Shown in pieces: positions 51,636 to 62,200 of a stretch of 64,000 nucleotides of DNA. The stretch is from the NCBI GenBank assembly GCA_934100165.1, contig CAKOPN010000004.1, positions 1 to 64,000 on the forward strand. The letters run 5' to 3'. The DNA is from an uncultured Bacilli bacterium. GTDB lineage: Bacteria; Bacillota_I; Bacilli_A; RF39; UBA660. A model generated the notes under the pieces. It was not told the origin of the DNA. It saw nothing but the letters and a program-made list of their open reading frames with translations, and searched no databases. Position 1 is the stretch's first letter. Every line of letters begins with the position of its first letter. Position numbers and translations under genes: made by a program.

Positions 51636-52184
51636 ATGCTAAAAACTAAGGATATTTTGGATGAAAAAAACAGTCTTCTTAGGACTATAAGTAAAGATGT
51701 AACATTTCCACTAAGTGATGAAGATAGAAATACTATAGATTTAATGGTTGAATATTTAACAAACAGTCAAATAGATGAACTTGCCGCAAAGTATAGTTTA
51801 AGACCTGGCATGGGTATGGCAGCAATTCAACTTGGTATTAGAAAAAGATATATCGTTATCGTTCACGAAGTAGAAGAAGGTGTTTTTAATACTTATGTAG
51901 TTATCAATCCTAAAATCACAAGTTCTTCTAATGAGAAAATATATGTAGAAGACGGTGAAGGCTGTCTTAGTATCAACCGTGAAACTATTGGTATTGTACC
52001 AAGATGTGCTAGAGTAACTGTTGAGGGATTTGACGTGGATGGTAAAAAAATTAAAATACGTGCAAGAGAAGAACTTGCAGTTGTTTTCCAACATGAGATA
52101 GATCATTTAAACGGAATACTCTTTATAGATCACATTGATAGTAAGAATCCATATAAATATAAAGATATTTATAGACCAATATAA
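51636..52184 (+). CDS. def: Peptide deformylase
   Basis: 182 residues on the plus strand. It removes the formyl group from new N-termini. Motif 1 reads GMGMAAIQLG (usually GxGLAAPQ, so Pro is replaced by Ile), motif 2 is EGCLS with the metal Cys, and motif 3 HEIDHLNG has the two His and catalytic Glu. An N-terminal extension and the insert before motif 1 fit the type 2 (Gram-positive) form. GAGGTGG precedes the ATG, and a bidirectional terminator follows the stop. Confidence 0.93.
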   Translation: MLKTKDILDEKNSLLRTISKDVTFPLSDEDRNTIDLMVEYLTNSQIDELAAKYSLRPGMGMAAIQLGIRKRYIVIVHEVEEGVFNTYVVINPKITSSSNEKIYVEDGEGCLSINRETIGIVPRCARVTVEGFDVDGKKIKIRAREELAVVFQHEIDHLNGILFIDHIDSKNPYKYKDIYRPI

Positions 52185-52190
52185 TAAAAT

Positions 52191-52227
52191 AAAAAAGCTT
52201 CCTAGTTTTCTAGGAAGTTCTTTTTTT
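52191..52227. terminator. Bidirectional terminator between def and the ABC permease
   Basis: GCTTCCTAG and CTAGGAAG pair around TTTT, with A and T runs outside, between convergent stops at 52184 and 52226. Confidence 0.88.
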
Positions 52228-53374
52228 ATCCTATTTTTCTCTTTTTGTTTGATACGATGTTGTTAATTATTATAAATAAAATAGAAAAAACTATTATAAT
52301 GGCCATATTTATGAAAACATTTCCCAAACTTTGTAGTGATACACTTTCCATGTTAGCAAGTAAATTATTTGAATTTGTATACCAATATGTTGGTATTATG
52401 CGTGATATTTTTACTACTATTTCTGGTAACCATTCAGTTGGAATAAATGCTCCACAAAGAAAAGCTGAACCAAGAGCCACTACATTAACTATTCCTGTAA
52501 TCGCACCTTTATTATTGGTAAGGCTTGATATTAAAAGAGCTATCGTTAATGTACAGAAAGTAAATACTAAAGTATTTAAAGCATACATTACTCCTCTTAG
52601 TGATAACATTGTATCTTTTAAAACAAATATTCCTAGTATTACATACAAAAGCCATACTGCTAAAGCATATATTAAACTTGCTCTAAGTATATATCTATTA
52701 TGCTTTTTAGGTTCCATACTACTTACTATTACTCTTTTATAAACTTCTTTTTTATGAAAAGATGTTATAACTAAGCAGATTATAAATATTACTGCACCCA
52801 TTATTGTATATGATGCAAAGTTAAAGTAACGTGAGGCTTTAGCCATTTCATTAGTATCCAGTTTTGATGTTTTCTCTACTGTTACTTTTTCGTCTAGTGC
52901 TTTATTTATTTTTTCTGTTAATAATGATGCATCGTTTGTTTGCTTTAAATAAATATTTTGTACCTTAATATATCTTGATAACATCATTTCAGCAAGGCTT
53001 GCTGGATAATCGTTTGTACTTTTAACATTTATCGTTGGGTTTTCACCATTTAATACCATATTTCCATAGCCTTCTGGTATATAAATAATATAATTAACAT
53101 CACGGTAGAATAATGCATCATTTCTTGACTCTTCATTATCCTCAACCCTTACCACATTAGAGTTTTCTTGCAAATAATTTACTAGGTTATCAGTAACTTT
53201 GTTTTCTTTATCATCATTAACAATTAAAATATCAGGCTTACTATTTGTAAACATGCTTCCTGTATCATTACTTGCCATGTTTATAGTGCCAAAGATTACT
53301 AACATTATTGTGTAGCCAATAACAGTACCTTTATATTTCTTAACTACTTTCCAGAATGTATTAAATACTGTCAT
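52226..53374 (-). CDS. ABC-2 type permease, second subunit
   Basis: 382 residues. One helix at about 20-40, a large external domain (about 45-195) and five C-terminal helices, the standard ABC-2 exporter shape. It resembles YhaP/NatB-like Na+ or drug exporters; the cargo is unknown. It overlaps the preceding permease gene by 14 bases, so the two are translationally coupled and likely form a heterodimer with the ATPase at 54512. Confidence 0.82.
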   Translation of the reverse strand: MTVFNTFWKVVKKYKGTVIGYTIMLVIFGTINMASNDTGSMFTNSKPDILIVNDDKENKVTDNLVNYLQENSNVVRVEDNEESRNDALFYRDVNYIIYIPEGYGNMVLNGENPTINVKSTNDYPASLAEMMLSRYIKVQNIYLKQTNDASLLTEKINKALDEKVTVEKTSKLDTNEMAKASRYFNFASYTIMGAVIFIICLVITSFHKKEVYKRVIVSSMEPKKHNRYILRASLIYALAVWLLYVILGIFVLKDTMLSLRGVMYALNTLVFTFCTLTIALLISSLTNNKGAITGIVNVVALGSAFLCGAFIPTEWLPEIVVKISRIIPTYWYTNSNNLLANMESVSLQSLGNVFINMAIIIVFSILFIIINNIVSNKKRKIG

Positions 53375-54512
53375 ATTTTTGCCTCCTTAAACTCCTATAA
53401 GATATTATAATCATTATGAAGGAGAACACTAAAAGACTTATAATGTCAAAGAAATATCTTTCTTTTGTCTCATAATAATATAGTGCATATAACCCATCAG
53501 TCATCATACTAGCTGGGTTTATTTTATTTAATATTGGTACATACTTATCAACTACATATTTCATAGTAATCCCCATCATTCCAGATAAGAAACACCAAAG
53601 CATTGTAACTGATATTAAAATACCATCTTTATTATTTTCATTTGTTTTAAATAGTGATGAAATCATAATTCCTAGACTTAGTCCTGCAAGAGATCCAACA
53701 AGTCCAAGAAGAATTACTAGTGGTAAGTTGTTACCATAATCTACTTTCATTACAAATATTGTAAATATAAATAATAGTGAAAGTCCAATTAACTGAACAA
53801 TATAACTTGCTAAAAGGCTTCCCAGAATCATTTTTCTTTTTGATACAGGTGATATTGCTGTTCTTTTCCCAACAGGATTCATATTTGCAAGCTTATAATT
53901 AGTAGCATTCATTGAAATTGTACCACCATAAAGAGCAGCCATTGCAATTAACGTATAATACTCTATCATCGTATATCCTAGATTTTTATTTGAAATGTTA
54001 TTTATCTTTGCATCTGTATTTGCCATAATCTTGCTAATTTCTTCTTCAAAGTTATTGTTTTCTTCTTCTTTTTCACTTGTTAAAAACGAATATATTATTT
54101 CCTTTTCACTTTCTATTTCTTCAGTTACATAACGAAGAATTGTCTCTTCCGTGCCACTTGAAGTCACTGTGATATTAACACCAGTTCCATTTAATGTTAA
54201 ATAACCAGTTATTTTTTCTTCTTCCAATAATTTTTTAGCATTTTCTAAGTCAGTATAAGTTATATTAAATATTTTATTAGAATCATCATTACTTAAAGTT
54301 TTAAAAGACTCTTTAAATACAAGATCGTTTTCAAAATAAGCATTTTCTACTATGGCAATATCAATAACATCGAAAGCTTCTTTACTTTCAATATCTTTAA
54401 ACGCCATATTAAAGAGAAGTCCTAAAAGGATTGGAAAAGCAAAAGTCCAAAACAAAAGTCCTTTGTTTCTTAGTAATACTTTTAAAGTATATTTAAAGTT
54501 ATGATAAAACAT
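53361..54512 (-). CDS. ABC-2 type permease, first subunit
   Basis: 383 residues, same fold as the following permease: N-terminal helix (about 18-38), an external domain rich in Glu and Lys to about residue 175, then five to six helices. A PVGKRTAISPVSKRKMILGS cytoplasmic coupling-helix region is visible. Its start overlaps the ATPase stop at a single base. Confidence 0.82.
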   Translation of the reverse strand: MFYHNFKYTLKVLLRNKGLLFWTFAFPILLGLLFNMAFKDIESKEAFDVIDIAIVENAYFENDLVFKESFKTLSNDDSNKIFNITYTDLENAKKLLEEEKITGYLTLNGTGVNITVTSSGTEETILRYVTEEIESEKEIIYSFLTSEKEEENNNFEEEISKIMANTDAKINNISNKNLGYTMIEYYTLIAMAALYGGTISMNATNYKLANMNPVGKRTAISPVSKRKMILGSLLASYIVQLIGLSLLFIFTIFVMKVDYGNNLPLVILLGLVGSLAGLSLGIMISSLFKTNENNKDGILISVTMLWCFLSGMMGITMKYVVDKYVPILNKINPASMMTDGLYALYYYETKERYFFDIISLLVFSFIMIIISYRSLRRQKYDSI

Positions 54513-55450
54513 TAGTCTCTTAATTCCTTTCCTGTTAGATATAAGAATACATCATTTAAAGTAGGTCTTTCAGAGAATATTTTTTCATATTTTATATCAT
54601 TCTTCTTTAAGAAATCTGTTAAATCTCCTAGATTATCTTTACCTTTTTTATAAGTTATTATTAGCAAGTTCCCATTTATTGTAACTTCATCGACAGTATC
54701 AAACTTTTTAATTTCTTCAATATACTTTTTGTCTATTTTTTCTGTTTGAACAGTTATTTTTTCCTCTATATTAGCAAGGCTTTTTAACTCATCACTTGTT
54801 CCACTTGCAAGAATCTTTCCTTTATCTAGAATAATTATTCTATCGCAAAGTATTTCTACTTCTTCCATGTAGTGAGTCGTATATACGATAGTAGCTCCTT
54901 TATCTCTTAGCTTTTTAATTCCTTCTAGAATATTATTTCTACTTTGTGGATCTACTGCCACTGTTGGTTCATCTAAGAATATTAACTTAGGTTTATGAGC
55001 AATACCACAGGCAATGTTAAGACGTCTTAAAAGCCCACCAGATAATTGTTTAGGATAAAACTTCTTATAATTTTCAAGACCCACTAGATGAATTACTTCC
55101 TCTATGTTCTTTTCTCTTTCTATTTTATCTTCGATATATAAGCCACAGAAATAATCAATATTTTCATATACAGTAAGTTCTTCAAACACTGCAATTTCTT
55201 GAAATACCACCCCTATTTCACGTTTAATGTCATAAGAGTCAGGAGTCATTTCTTTACCAAATATTTTAATAGTTCCATTTTGGTAATTTAAAAGTGACAA
55301 AATAGAATTTATTGTAGTTGTCTTACCACTTCCATTTGGCCCAAGTAACCCTAGTATTTCTCCTTCTTTTACTTCAAAAGATAAATCATCAATCGCTTTT
55401 ACATTTTTATATTTCTTAGTCAAATTTTTTACTTCTATTATGTTTTCCAT
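54512..55450 (-). CDS. ABC transporter ATP-binding protein (DrrA/CcmA type)
   Basis: 312 residues. Walker A GPNGSGKTTT, a Q-loop (VFQE), the signature LSGGLLRRLNIA, Walker B LIFLDEPTVAVD and the H-loop TTHYMEEVE. The C-terminal extension fits antibiotic/multidrug-type exporters. It drives the two permeases that follow and sits downstream of the LiaF-like/DUF4097 genes in a TetR-controlled unit. Confidence 0.92.
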   Translation of the reverse strand: MENIIEVKNLTKKYKNVKAIDDLSFEVKEGEILGLLGPNGSGKTTTINSILSLLNYQNGTIKIFGKEMTPDSYDIKREIGVVFQEIAVFEELTVYENIDYFCGLYIEDKIEREKNIEEVIHLVGLENYKKFYPKQLSGGLLRRLNIACGIAHKPKLIFLDEPTVAVDPQSRNNILEGIKKLRDKGATIVYTTHYMEEVEILCDRIIILDKGKILASGTSDELKSLANIEEKITVQTEKIDKKYIEEIKKFDTVDEVTINGNLLIITYKKGKDNLGDLTDFLKKNDIKYEKIFSERPTLNDVFLYLTGKELRD

Positions 55451-55458
55451 AAATTCCC

Positions 55459-56271
55459 CTATCTTTCATAGTTTACTTTTATGTTTCCAATTCCACCTTT
55501 AATTTTAATATAGTTATTACCATTTCCTACAGTACCATCATCTTCTATTATGCTTCCATCTACACTTACTTCTCCAATACCTTTTTCTAGTTTCAATTTG
55601 TACAATTCCCTACTACCTAACAAATTAAGATTTAAACTACCTACTCCAACTTCTATCTTGCTATCTCCTAATAACCTAGCATTAACATTAGCTTCACCAG
55701 CACCGATATCAAAATCCAAATCATTTAGTATTCCATCTTCAATAGTAAACTTTCCCGCTCCTGTTTCAATGTCAGCATTATTTGTTTCAATATATTTAAT
55801 ATTTGTACTTCCAGCTCCTAAATCCAACTTTAATTTATTTGCTTTAAGCTTTTCTATATCAACTTTACCTGCGCCAGTGTTTATGTCTACTTCATTTATA
55901 TTTTTATTCGCTGGTATATAAATAATTAGTTCTCTATTTCTGCCAATTGAAAATATTCCATATTTTTTTTCTTCTATTTTTACACTTTCACCAGTTACTT
56001 TGCATTTCATGTGCTTATTATTACTTTCAGCTTTAAAAGTATTGTCATCACTAATTTTAATTTGTAATGCTGTGTATTTTGTATCTATATCTAAATCTTT
56101 TATGTTTCTTATATTTTCACATATACTTGTTGTATCACTTTTCTCATTATTATAATAAATTATGCAACCAATACCAAATAAAACAGAAATTGCGGCAGTA
56201 AATATTGTGACAATTAGAAACACTGCGAATGCTACTGCCAAACATTTGATTACTTTTTGGGCTGCTGTCAT
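55459..56271 (-). CDS. DUF4097-type membrane-anchored beta-helix protein
   Basis: 270 residues: one helix at about 10-36, then a repetitive beta region with recurring GAGxxxI phrases (DINTGAGKVDIEKL, LDLGAGSTNIKYI, IETGAGKFTIEDG, FDIGAGEANV), typical of DUF4097 (putative auto-transporter adhesin head/LiaG) proteins. Such proteins often neighbour cell-envelope stress genes. It begins four bases before the LiaF-like stop and ends nine bases ahead of the ATPase start. Confidence 0.85.
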   Translation of the reverse strand: MTAAQKVIKCLAVAFAVFLIVTIFTAAISVLFGIGCIIYYNNEKSDTTSICENIRNIKDLDIDTKYTALQIKISDDNTFKAESNNKHMKCKVTGESVKIEEKKYGIFSIGRNRELIIYIPANKNINEVDINTGAGKVDIEKLKANKLKLDLGAGSTNIKYIETNNADIETGAGKFTIEDGILNDLDFDIGAGEANVNARLLGDSKIEVGVGSLNLNLLGSRELYKLKLEKGIGEVSVDGSIIEDDGTVGNGNNYIKIKGGIGNIKVNYER

Positions 56272-56963
56272 TTAATATCTACTCCTCCAAATAAACAAGT
56301 TGCATTAACATAAATAGTTACACCATCTTTATTTTCTTTTTCAGTCTTTGCTTTTCTTCTTTTATCATCTACTCCACCAAAAATAGAGTTTGATTTGACT
56401 ACTATATTTATACCTTCTGGCGCGATTATATCAATTCCACCGAAAATACTACTTGCATTTATTACAATGTCTTTTTCAATGATTGCATTTGATACATCTA
56501 ATTTAATTCCTCCAAATACAGCATTAAGTGTAGTACCTTCGAAGGCTTTACCTTCGATATTTATGTTCTGAGATGAAAAAGTTGAGCAGTAATCTTCACT
56601 TACATCATTTCTATTATTTATTTCCTTTATTTTTTCACTAACTTTATCTCCAATTAAATTTTTAAATATAAATGATAATCCCATTGCAATAAGAATAATT
56701 GGTAGTAATAATTCAAGTGCCAAATCAAAGCTAAGAATGCCTTGGCAGCATAAAAGAAGTACAACACCAATAGTAAGCCATGTTAAGCTTGATGCAACAC
56801 TATTAAATTTTAATAATGATATAATGCTAGGTATAATTATAAATAACGTCCACCATCCATCAAAGAATATATTTATATCCGTAATATTAAGAGTATTAAG
56901 TCCTATTATTACTCCTATTGCTATTAGTATAAGTCCAATTATAATACTTTCTAAATTTTTCAT
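56268..56963 (-). CDS. LiaF-like membrane protein
   Basis: 231 residues. Four N-terminal helices (to about residue 108) carry a conserved NxTD-like NITDINIFFDGWW element, followed by a C-terminal beta domain (NAVFGGIKLDVSNAI, ASSIFGGIDIIAPEG, ATCLFGGVDIK). This is the arrangement of LiaF/cell-wall-active antibiotic response proteins. In B. subtilis LiaF restrains the LiaRS response; here no two-component pair is adjacent and a TetR regulator sits upstream instead. Confidence 0.82.
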   Translation of the reverse strand: MKNLESIIIGLILIAIGVIIGLNTLNITDINIFFDGWWTLFIIIPSIISLLKFNSVASSLTWLTIGVVLLLCCQGILSFDLALELLLPIILIAMGLSFIFKNLIGDKVSEKIKEINNRNDVSEDYCSTFSSQNINIEGKAFEGTTLNAVFGGIKLDVSNAIIEKDIVINASSIFGGIDIIAPEGINIVVKSNSIFGGVDDKRRKAKTEKENKDGVTIYVNATCLFGGVDIK

Positions 56964-56964
56964 T

Positions 56965-57528
56965 TTATTTCTCCTTTTCTTCTTTCATTAATGCATTAAA
57001 CTCTTCTGTTAGTAGTTTTTTTATATCATCATCACTAAGCACTACCGCAGAAGTTGCTACAAGAGTAGCAATACCGTGAGAAAAGATCCACATTTTTGCA
57101 TGAAAAGAATTTATTTTTTCATCTTCAATTTTGATTTTGGCTTTAATTATATCTTTTATTTTGTTATAATTACCACCACTTTCAAAAAGGTCATTTAAAG
57201 AAAATTTTGTACCACTCATAAACATTGCTTGAAATAGTTTCTTTTCTTTTTTTGCAAATGTTATATAGTTAATACCAACTTGTCTATATTTAGAATATTC
57301 ATCACTACCATTGTTTAAAAGAAAATCATAAAAGTAATTGTCAATTTTCTTATAAACTTCTTGATGTAATTCTTCTGCATTCTTAAATTGGTAATAAATT
57401 GGTCTTATTGAAGAATTTAATTTTTTAGCAATTGCTCTGTTACTAACCTTTTCCATTCCTTCTTTTCTTGCAATTTCAAATGCTGCATTTATTATTTCTT
57501 CACGGGTTATTTTTAACCTCTTTGGCAA
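56965..57528 (-). CDS. TetR-family transcriptional regulator
   Basis: 187 residues. An N-terminal helix-turn-helix (TREEIINAAFEIARKEGMEKVSNRAIAKKLNSS) with the typical IRPIYYQFKNAEEL end is followed by an all-helical ligand-binding domain. It heads the unit TetR, LiaF-like, DUF4097, ATPase, two permeases. An inverted repeat just upstream is a likely operator, so self-repression and control of the exporter are expected (inference). Confidence 0.88.
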   Translation of the reverse strand: MPKRLKITREEIINAAFEIARKEGMEKVSNRAIAKKLNSSIRPIYYQFKNAEELHQEVYKKIDNYFYDFLLNNGSDEYSKYRQVGINYITFAKKEKKLFQAMFMSGTKFSLNDLFESGGNYNKIKDIIKAKIKIEDEKINSFHAKMWIFSHGIATLVATSAVVLSDDDIKKLLTEEFNALMKEEKEK

Positions 57529-57541
57529 CTTATCACCTCCC

Positions 57542-57559
57542 GTGATTATATTGTATCAC
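57542..57559 (-). promoter_or_regulatory. Operator-like inverted repeat ahead of the TetR operon
   Basis: GTGAT, eight bases, ATCAC is a perfect inverted repeat about 14 bases ahead of the TetR start. It covers the TATAAT at 57550-57545, a plausible -10 box, so a bound dimer would block the polymerase. Confidence 0.65.
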
Positions 57560-57596
57560 ATAGTACATTTATTGTATATATTTATTCGAAAAATAA

Positions 57597-57620
57597 AAAA
57601 AGAGAGTTTTTACTCTCCAA
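57597..57620 (-). terminator. Terminator after the 481-residue unknown gene
   Basis: GGAGAGT, loop AAAA, ACTCTC then seven T on the minus strand. Confidence 0.82.
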
Positions 57621-59055
57621 ATATTCCTATAAGATCTTTCATACTTGCTTTGATAATTTCTCTTTTTTCTTCTGAATCTTTTTGATTCATAAGAATTTCT
57701 AAGTTTTCTAATTTTGTTATTTCCCCTCTTATTGATGTTAATTCTTTTTCACAGTTGTCATAGAATGATTTGTTATAGAATAGTTCTTTTGTAAATTCTT
57801 CATCTAGGCAGAATTTTGTGCTATCAACATTATATAGGTGACACTCATTTTTTATTCTTGCTCTAAATAGTTTTTCAAGTGATGCGTCTTTATGAATAAG
57901 TGTCATGGTAAGGGCTCTTATTCCATTCATAAAGGCACTTACACTTATATCTATACTATTGTTTTCGTTAAGTTTAAGCGTTATTTGAGATTTTTCTCCT
58001 TTTAAATATAGCTTTTGTGATAATAATTCAGACATGTTAAATAGTAATTTATTTTTAATGTATCCTCTTAAATTATGCAAGTCATCACTATTTGCTATAA
58101 AGAAATATTCAAGTTCTGTTTTTATGTTATTACTTAGTAGCATGCTTATTACTTTTTCTGTTACATAACTAGCTAAGTATTCTGTTAAGTTCATTCTTCC
58201 GTCTTTATAAGATACTATTGTACTTAAGTGATTTAAGATGTAATTGTAAAGAACGCTATTAAATGAATCGTAAAGTATTCTACATCTATTTAGTAAGTAT
58301 TCTTTGTCATCGTATAGTTCTTTATTTTTTATACTGATAAACTCGTTTACGTTACCATCTAATACATCCATAGTGTTTTCATAAACAAAGGAGTAATTTT
58401 CTTTTTTTAATATATTTAAAATAGATTCATTTTTCTTTGTATTTTCAATACTCGTGTATATTTGAAGTTTTATTCTTCTTCCTTCTTCGTTGTATTTTAT
58501 CAAATATGGTATTTCAAATCTTATGCACTGATTGATATAAAATTTTATTGCTTTATATAGGTTTTCTGCTGACACAGTAATTGTTAGTACTGTATCATAT
58601 TCATTTGCATAAAATATTGAAAAATCTGATCCTATTTCTATATCATCTTTTTTTGCTTTAAACATTCTTGAAAAGTATTTTACTATTTTCCTATCCTTTA
58701 GTGTTTCTTTTAGTGCTGCTATGTATTTAATGCTTGGAAGTGTGCTTACTTTTCCTACAACATCATATATGTCTGTATTAAATTCTTTATCGTCTATTTT
58801 TCTTTGCAATTCTTCTTCTGTATAACTTAATACTTTATCTTTCCATATTGACCATAGCATAAGCATTAGGCTGTCTTTTCCTTCTATATCGAAGTATTTT
58901 TTCTTATTCTTTGCCCCTTCTCCAAGGTCCTTTATATTTGTACAAAAGTCGTCATAGCTAGAGGAAATAGAATATATGTTTAATATTTTATTCCATTTAC
59001 TTTTATTATCTATTGGATTTTCAATACGAAAATAAAGTGCTTTAGCATCATCCAT
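57610..59055 (-). CDS. Large soluble protein of unknown function
   Basis: 481 residues, no signal peptide and no membrane helix. The sequence is Lys/Asp/Ile-rich and reads as alternating alpha and beta. The middle has FSIFYANEYDTVLTITVSAEN and a QIYTSIEN strand pair, and the last hundred residues look helical (KELTSIRGEITKLENLEILM). I do not recognise a family. A GGAGG-type site precedes the start and a good terminator follows, so it is a real unit. It lies between the surface gene 3 and the TetR operon. Confidence 0.65.
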   Translation of the reverse strand: MDDAKALYFRIENPIDNKSKWNKILNIYSISSSYDDFCTNIKDLGEGAKNKKKYFDIEGKDSLMLMLWSIWKDKVLSYTEEELQRKIDDKEFNTDIYDVVGKVSTLPSIKYIAALKETLKDRKIVKYFSRMFKAKKDDIEIGSDFSIFYANEYDTVLTITVSAENLYKAIKFYINQCIRFEIPYLIKYNEEGRRIKLQIYTSIENTKKNESILNILKKENYSFVYENTMDVLDGNVNEFISIKNKELYDDKEYLLNRCRILYDSFNSVLYNYILNHLSTIVSYKDGRMNLTEYLASYVTEKVISMLLSNNIKTELEYFFIANSDDLHNLRGYIKNKLLFNMSELLSQKLYLKGEKSQITLKLNENNSIDISVSAFMNGIRALTMTLIHKDASLEKLFRARIKNECHLYNVDSTKFCLDEEFTKELFYNKSFYDNCEKELTSIRGEITKLENLEILMNQKDSEEKREIIKASMKDLIGIFGE

Positions 59056-59218
59056 ATTCCTTCCTCCTCTATTCTATATATATAATACCATTATTAAGGG
59101 AAGAAATCAATTTAATTATTTTGATTTTTTAACTGTTGTTAATCTAAAATTGTAAAAAAAAACAATATTTAATAATTACAATGTAACTATATCTTATTGT
59201 TTTTATTTTTTACAAATT

Positions 59219-62200
59219 TTATCTCTTATTACGGATTATAACAACACCAGATCCACCGGTACATTGAGCTGTTCCTCTTTTACCTAGACCTGCTCCACCA
59301 CCGGTATTTGTTTTTCCGTTTGTACAGCTAGCTGCACCTTTATAACCTTCTCCATTACCAGCAGTGCTGTCTCCTCCAGCTCCACCAACAGATGTTTTAT
59401 CTACAGTCATTTTTCCGTTTGAGTCAGGCAAGCATGCTTTACAGCCACTTCCAAGTCCTCCTCCGCCACCACCGGCATAAAGAGCTCCACTTGATTCACC
59501 AAACTCACGAGTTGTAGTACCTTGTCCTGTACCGCCGGTCCAGTTGTCTCCTCCTAAGCCACCGTTTCCACCATTGCTTCCTCCAGTAGCTCCATCATTA
59601 ACGTAACCACTACCACCTGCTCCTGATCCTCCATCTTTTCCTTGGCCTCCGTTTACACTTTTTCCAAATCCTGATGAAGTACCACCGTTGACACTGCTTG
59701 ATGTGCCGCCTGATCCTACTACAATGCTATAACTTGTACCTTTTGCTATGCTTAATCCTTTATGTGTAGCAGTATATCCGCCGCCGCCTTCAGCAGATCC
59801 TCCTCCTACTAAGAATAAGTCTATTCCAGATGATGCTGTTCCTAAACTAGAAAATGTAAGTGTTCCACTTGTTAAAAATTTAATTCTCCAGTTATCTCCA
59901 CCATCACTTATAAATTCGCTATCTCCTGTGTATGTATATGATACACCACCTGTTGTTCCTGATGATGCATGGTTTCTGATTATAACGATACCAGAACCAC
60001 CAGCAGAACCACCGCCGCCGCCACCACCAGTGTTAGCAGCTCCAGCAGTATGTCCTGCACCGCCGCCGCCAGAACCACCAGCTGCATTGCTTCCGCTTGT
60101 GTTATTTTGGGCTCCACCACCGCCGCCACCAGCGTACAATGTTCCAGTTGATGAACCAAACTCTCTTGTTGTTCTTCCTTGTCCTGTACCACTACTTGAA
60201 CCTCCATTTGAAGCTCCAGCAGTTGCATTTGTATATTCATCGCTTACTGATAAACAAGCTCTTTTGTTTGCTGTACATGGTATTACGGTCCATTGTTTAT
60301 GGTATGCACTAGCTCCACCACCTGAACCACCATTTCCACCGGCTTCATACGTACCACCGCTTCCACCGCTTACACTTGCATCTGTTATGTTAGATATTCG
60401 AGTCGTACCACCGGCACTACCACTGGCATTATCACCACTTCCAGCAGCTCCTCCGGCTCCTATTACTATATTGTATGATGTTGATGCTGCCATAGATATA
60501 TTAGTCATTGTTTTGGTGTAGCCGCCACCGCCGCCGCCACCATCATTACGATTTATATAAGCACCATCATAAGTACCCCAAGAGTTCGAATGCTTACCAA
60601 ACGATCCTCTTATAGTTTGAGTTCTGGTAGATCCACCACCGCCGCCACCACCTACTAGGAATATGTCGACTCCACTTGATCCATTTCCAAGATCATTAAA
60701 TGTTAGCGTACCACTTGTTATAAATTTAATTCTCCATTTTCCATCTCCGTCATCTATCAACTGACTTTTGCCTGTATATGTATATGAAGGTTTAAGAGAC
60801 TTCCACTTTGCTGTAATTGTAGCATTAGCTGTTCCCATTTGGAAAACTGTTCCATTCATACTACTTTCTGTTCCGCTTACTGTCCATCCACCAAAGATAT
60901 ATCCATCTCTAGTTGGATTAGCAATTCCACGAGTTTCTCCATATTGCATGCTATAAGTTTTATTTGCTGTACTTCCATTTAGAGTTCCACCATTTGGATT
61001 TACAGTTAATGTGTATAGGATAGGTGTCCAATGTGCATATATATTGTGATCACTTCCAGTTGTCATAACAGTATCACTAGTTACCTCTGTACCTCCGATT
61101 TCGTCTGTATACCAACCAGCAAAATTATAACCTTTTCTTGTCGGTGTAGCACCTAAAGTTCCATATGGCTGATTATATTCAACTCTTTTTGTGTCAACTT
61201 TTGTTACATTAACTTTTACTTTATAATCTGTAAAAGTTGTTGTCGAGGGTGATGACATATATATCCAGAATTCCAAATAAGCTCCTTCATTAGCACCGAT
61301 GCTTGTTATTGTTAGTGTATTTGAACTGCTACCACTAGTTGGTAAAACTGTATCAACATAATTTCTAGTGCTTACTCTTCCTTTGCTTGAATTCAAAACA
61401 TCTATTACTATTACATTTCCTCCAGAAGTTGTTAAAGTGCCACTTACATAGTCCAAAGTTGTTTTATATTGATTATTTTCATTAAAACTTTGATTTGACA
61501 GTATAAAGGTGAGACCATCTTTTGTTGGGGTACCATTAAGTGTTAATGTTGAAGTATCTTTATCATAAGTTACTGTTATTCCCCTCTCTGTTTTTGGGAT
61601 TGCATTAAATATGTTTCCATTATATGACACTGTATATGTTGATACAAAGTTGTACCAAGAAATCCAGTATGGATTTAATGTGCTTGTCTTGCTATCATTT
61701 ATATTTCCTGCTCTATCTTTTATCGGATATACCCACAAGTACTTAGCTTGATTTAATCCTTCAAGAACTATTTCTTCTCCACTTTTATAAGTTTTCCATT
61801 CTCCATCTGTAAGTTCTGTTTTACTTGTTGAAAAATAATATTTGTAATCATTATCTTCAGATAAACCAGATCCATCTGCTTCGTCTTCTGCTATTATTTT
61901 TACTGTTCGTGTTGTTTCCGTTGATGACACAAGTGTTACTGATAAAGTTGGTGGTGTCGTATCATACATTGAAAATTCATATTTTATTTCACAAACATCT
62001 GTTTTATCAGTTATAGTTACTCCGCTTTTATATTTTACCTGTATAGTAAACGATGATACCCCAGGTTCTATAATTGTATTTTCTGCAACACTTGGAATAC
62101 ACTCTACATTTGAATTAGTGTTAGACACCGTTACACTATCAAATTTATATTTTACTCCCGTTGTATTATTCATTTGAACTGTGTAAGTTACACTTGAACT

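Noticed and set aside
59748..60521. Long plus-strand proline-rich frame opposite surface gene 3
   Set aside because: It is the complement of glycine codons (GGN reads as NCC), so Pro/Ala-rich open frames are expected; no ribosome site and no family resemblance. The same holds for plus-strand frames near 6982, 32071 and 44647.
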